Part shown: piece after piece, positions 5,390 through 5,941 of the stretch | How the letters are laid out: each line of letters begins with the position of its first letter | Numbering within the stretch: position 1 is the stretch's first letter | Origin: Candidatus Firestonebacteria bacterium RIFOXYA2_FULL_40_8 | Lineage (GTDB): Bacteria > Oederibacteriota > D2-FULL-39-29 | Length of the DNA stretch: 5,941 nt | Assembly: GCA_001778355.1 (NCBI GenBank) | Contig: MFGS01000020.1 | Location: 1,638 to 7,578, forward strand | Direction: 5' to 3' | Translations under genes and position numbers: made by a program | The notes under the pieces: generated by a model | The model's input: the letters and a program-made list of their open reading frames with translations, nothing else | Told to the model about the DNA's origin: nothing | Databases searched by the model: none

Positions 5390-5941
5390 ATGAAAAATAT
5401 TATAAAAAATATAGCTGACGGTATTAAAAATATTTTCAGTAAAAGAAACACCAAATACGGAACAGCGTCTATTTTGATAGTGGTTTTTACTCTCGGCTGT
5501 TTCTGGTTTGTTTCGAAAATTCTCGGTAATTTTAACCTGCAGTATGATGTGACGGCAAATAAACAGTACAGCTTATCCCCTCAGACAATTAAGATACTGA
5601 AAGAGCTTAAAGAGGAAGTGCGTATTACGGCTATTGTGAAGAAAAACACGGGGTTTGACCGGTACATGGGGGAGCTTCTTAAAGATGTGGCGAAGAAGAA
5701 CTCTAAAATAAAAATAAAAACCCTGGACCTGGATTATGACAAAGCTGCCGCTTCCGCATTTAAGGTGACGGATTATAATATAACCGTGGTCGAAATGGGC
5801 GATAAGAGAAAAGATATCTTTGAAAAAGACGTGGTTAGCGCTTATGACAGGACCAGAGAGTTCAAGGGCGAGCAGGCAATTATTAACGCGATTCTTTCTG
5901 TTTCCGAAGCGAAGAAAAAGGTTATTTATTTTACGGAAGGG
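5390..5941 (+). CDS. GldG-like ABC exporter auxiliary protein, N-terminal part (3'-truncated)
   Basis: An ATG-initiated frame stays open through the last base, giving the first 184 residues of a longer protein. A basic amphipathic N-terminus (to about 22) precedes one hydrophobic segment at about 24-42, so the rest should face the periplasm or exterior. Just after the membrane segment comes YDVTANKQYSLSPQT (52-66). This is the hallmark opening of the GldG/ABC_transp_aux family, commonly seen as D-x-T-x-x-[KR]-x-[FY]-[ST]-L-S. Residues 67-165 have the strand-helix pattern of that domain (EVRITAIV, then a helix, then KIKIKTLDLD). The visible sequence ends at VIYFTEG, where relatives commonly continue with a His-Gly-Glu motif. 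Family members are encoded beside an ABC-2 ATPase and permease, as here, and are required for gliding in Flavobacterium; elsewhere their role is unclear. Full-length relatives are usually several hundred residues with a C-terminal membrane segment, which lies outside this window. Confidence 0.88.
   Translation, partial: MKNIIKNIADGIKNIFSKRNTKYGTASILIVVFTLGCFWFVSKILGNFNLQYDVTANKQYSLSPQTIKILKELKEEVRITAIVKKNTGFDRYMGELLKDVAKKNSKIKIKTLDLDYDKAAASAFKVTDYNITVVEMGDKRKDIFEKDVVSAYDRTREFKGEQAIINAILSVSEAKKKVIYFTEG

Noticed and set aside
3728..5941. Inferring gliding motility from the GldA/F/G-like genes
   Set aside because: These families are widespread in non-gliding bacteria, and no other gliding or type IX secretion gene is visible here.

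Overview
The window reads as ordinary chromosomal bacterial DNA of moderate GC content. It holds two tightly packed same-strand gene blocks separated by one short AT-rich intergenic region. All genes are on the plus strand. The lytic transglycosylase shows that the organism makes a peptidoglycan wall. The exporter genes resemble the GldA/GldF/GldG-type ABC-2 systems found in Bacteroidetes and in many other, often uncultured, phyla. I see nothing that fixes the phylum. No RNA gene, CRISPR array, insertion sequence or phage gene was found, and no gene-free stretch exceeds about 185 bases.

Block 1 (2-3542) starts with the C-terminal end of an unidentified protein, possibly the soluble tail of a membrane glycosyltransferase. 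It is followed after 2 bases by a membrane-anchored SLT-family lytic transglycosylase. The transglycosylase stop codon overlaps by 1 base the start of a full-length mutS, the mismatch-recognition ATPase. MutS has all its motifs, including a probable sliding-clamp-binding motif near the C-terminus. The spacing implies co-transcription and translational coupling, although wall remodelling and mismatch repair share no obvious pathway.

The intergenic region (3543-3727) is the most structured non-coding DNA here. It holds an 8-bp perfect inverted repeat just past the mutS stop and a degenerate heptamer array of AATTGAC type. Next comes a promoter-like pair of boxes whose 16-bp spacer is covered by a perfect 6-6-6 dyad. 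A second heptamer array of TTTGTAC type follows, then a strong Shine-Dalgarno sequence before a TTG start.

Block 2 (3728-5941, continuing past the window) is an ABC-2 exporter: a cytoplasmic ATPase, a six-helix permease, and the N-terminal part of a GldG-like auxiliary membrane protein with a large extracytoplasmic region. ATPase and permease should form the energised pore and the third protein an extracytoplasmic accessory. The substrate cannot be told from the sequence, and these families occur well outside gliding bacteria, so gliding motility should not be inferred.

I did not find a clearly new biological system. The best leads are the paired heptamer arrays, the dyad within the putative promoter, and the unknown cargo of the exporter.
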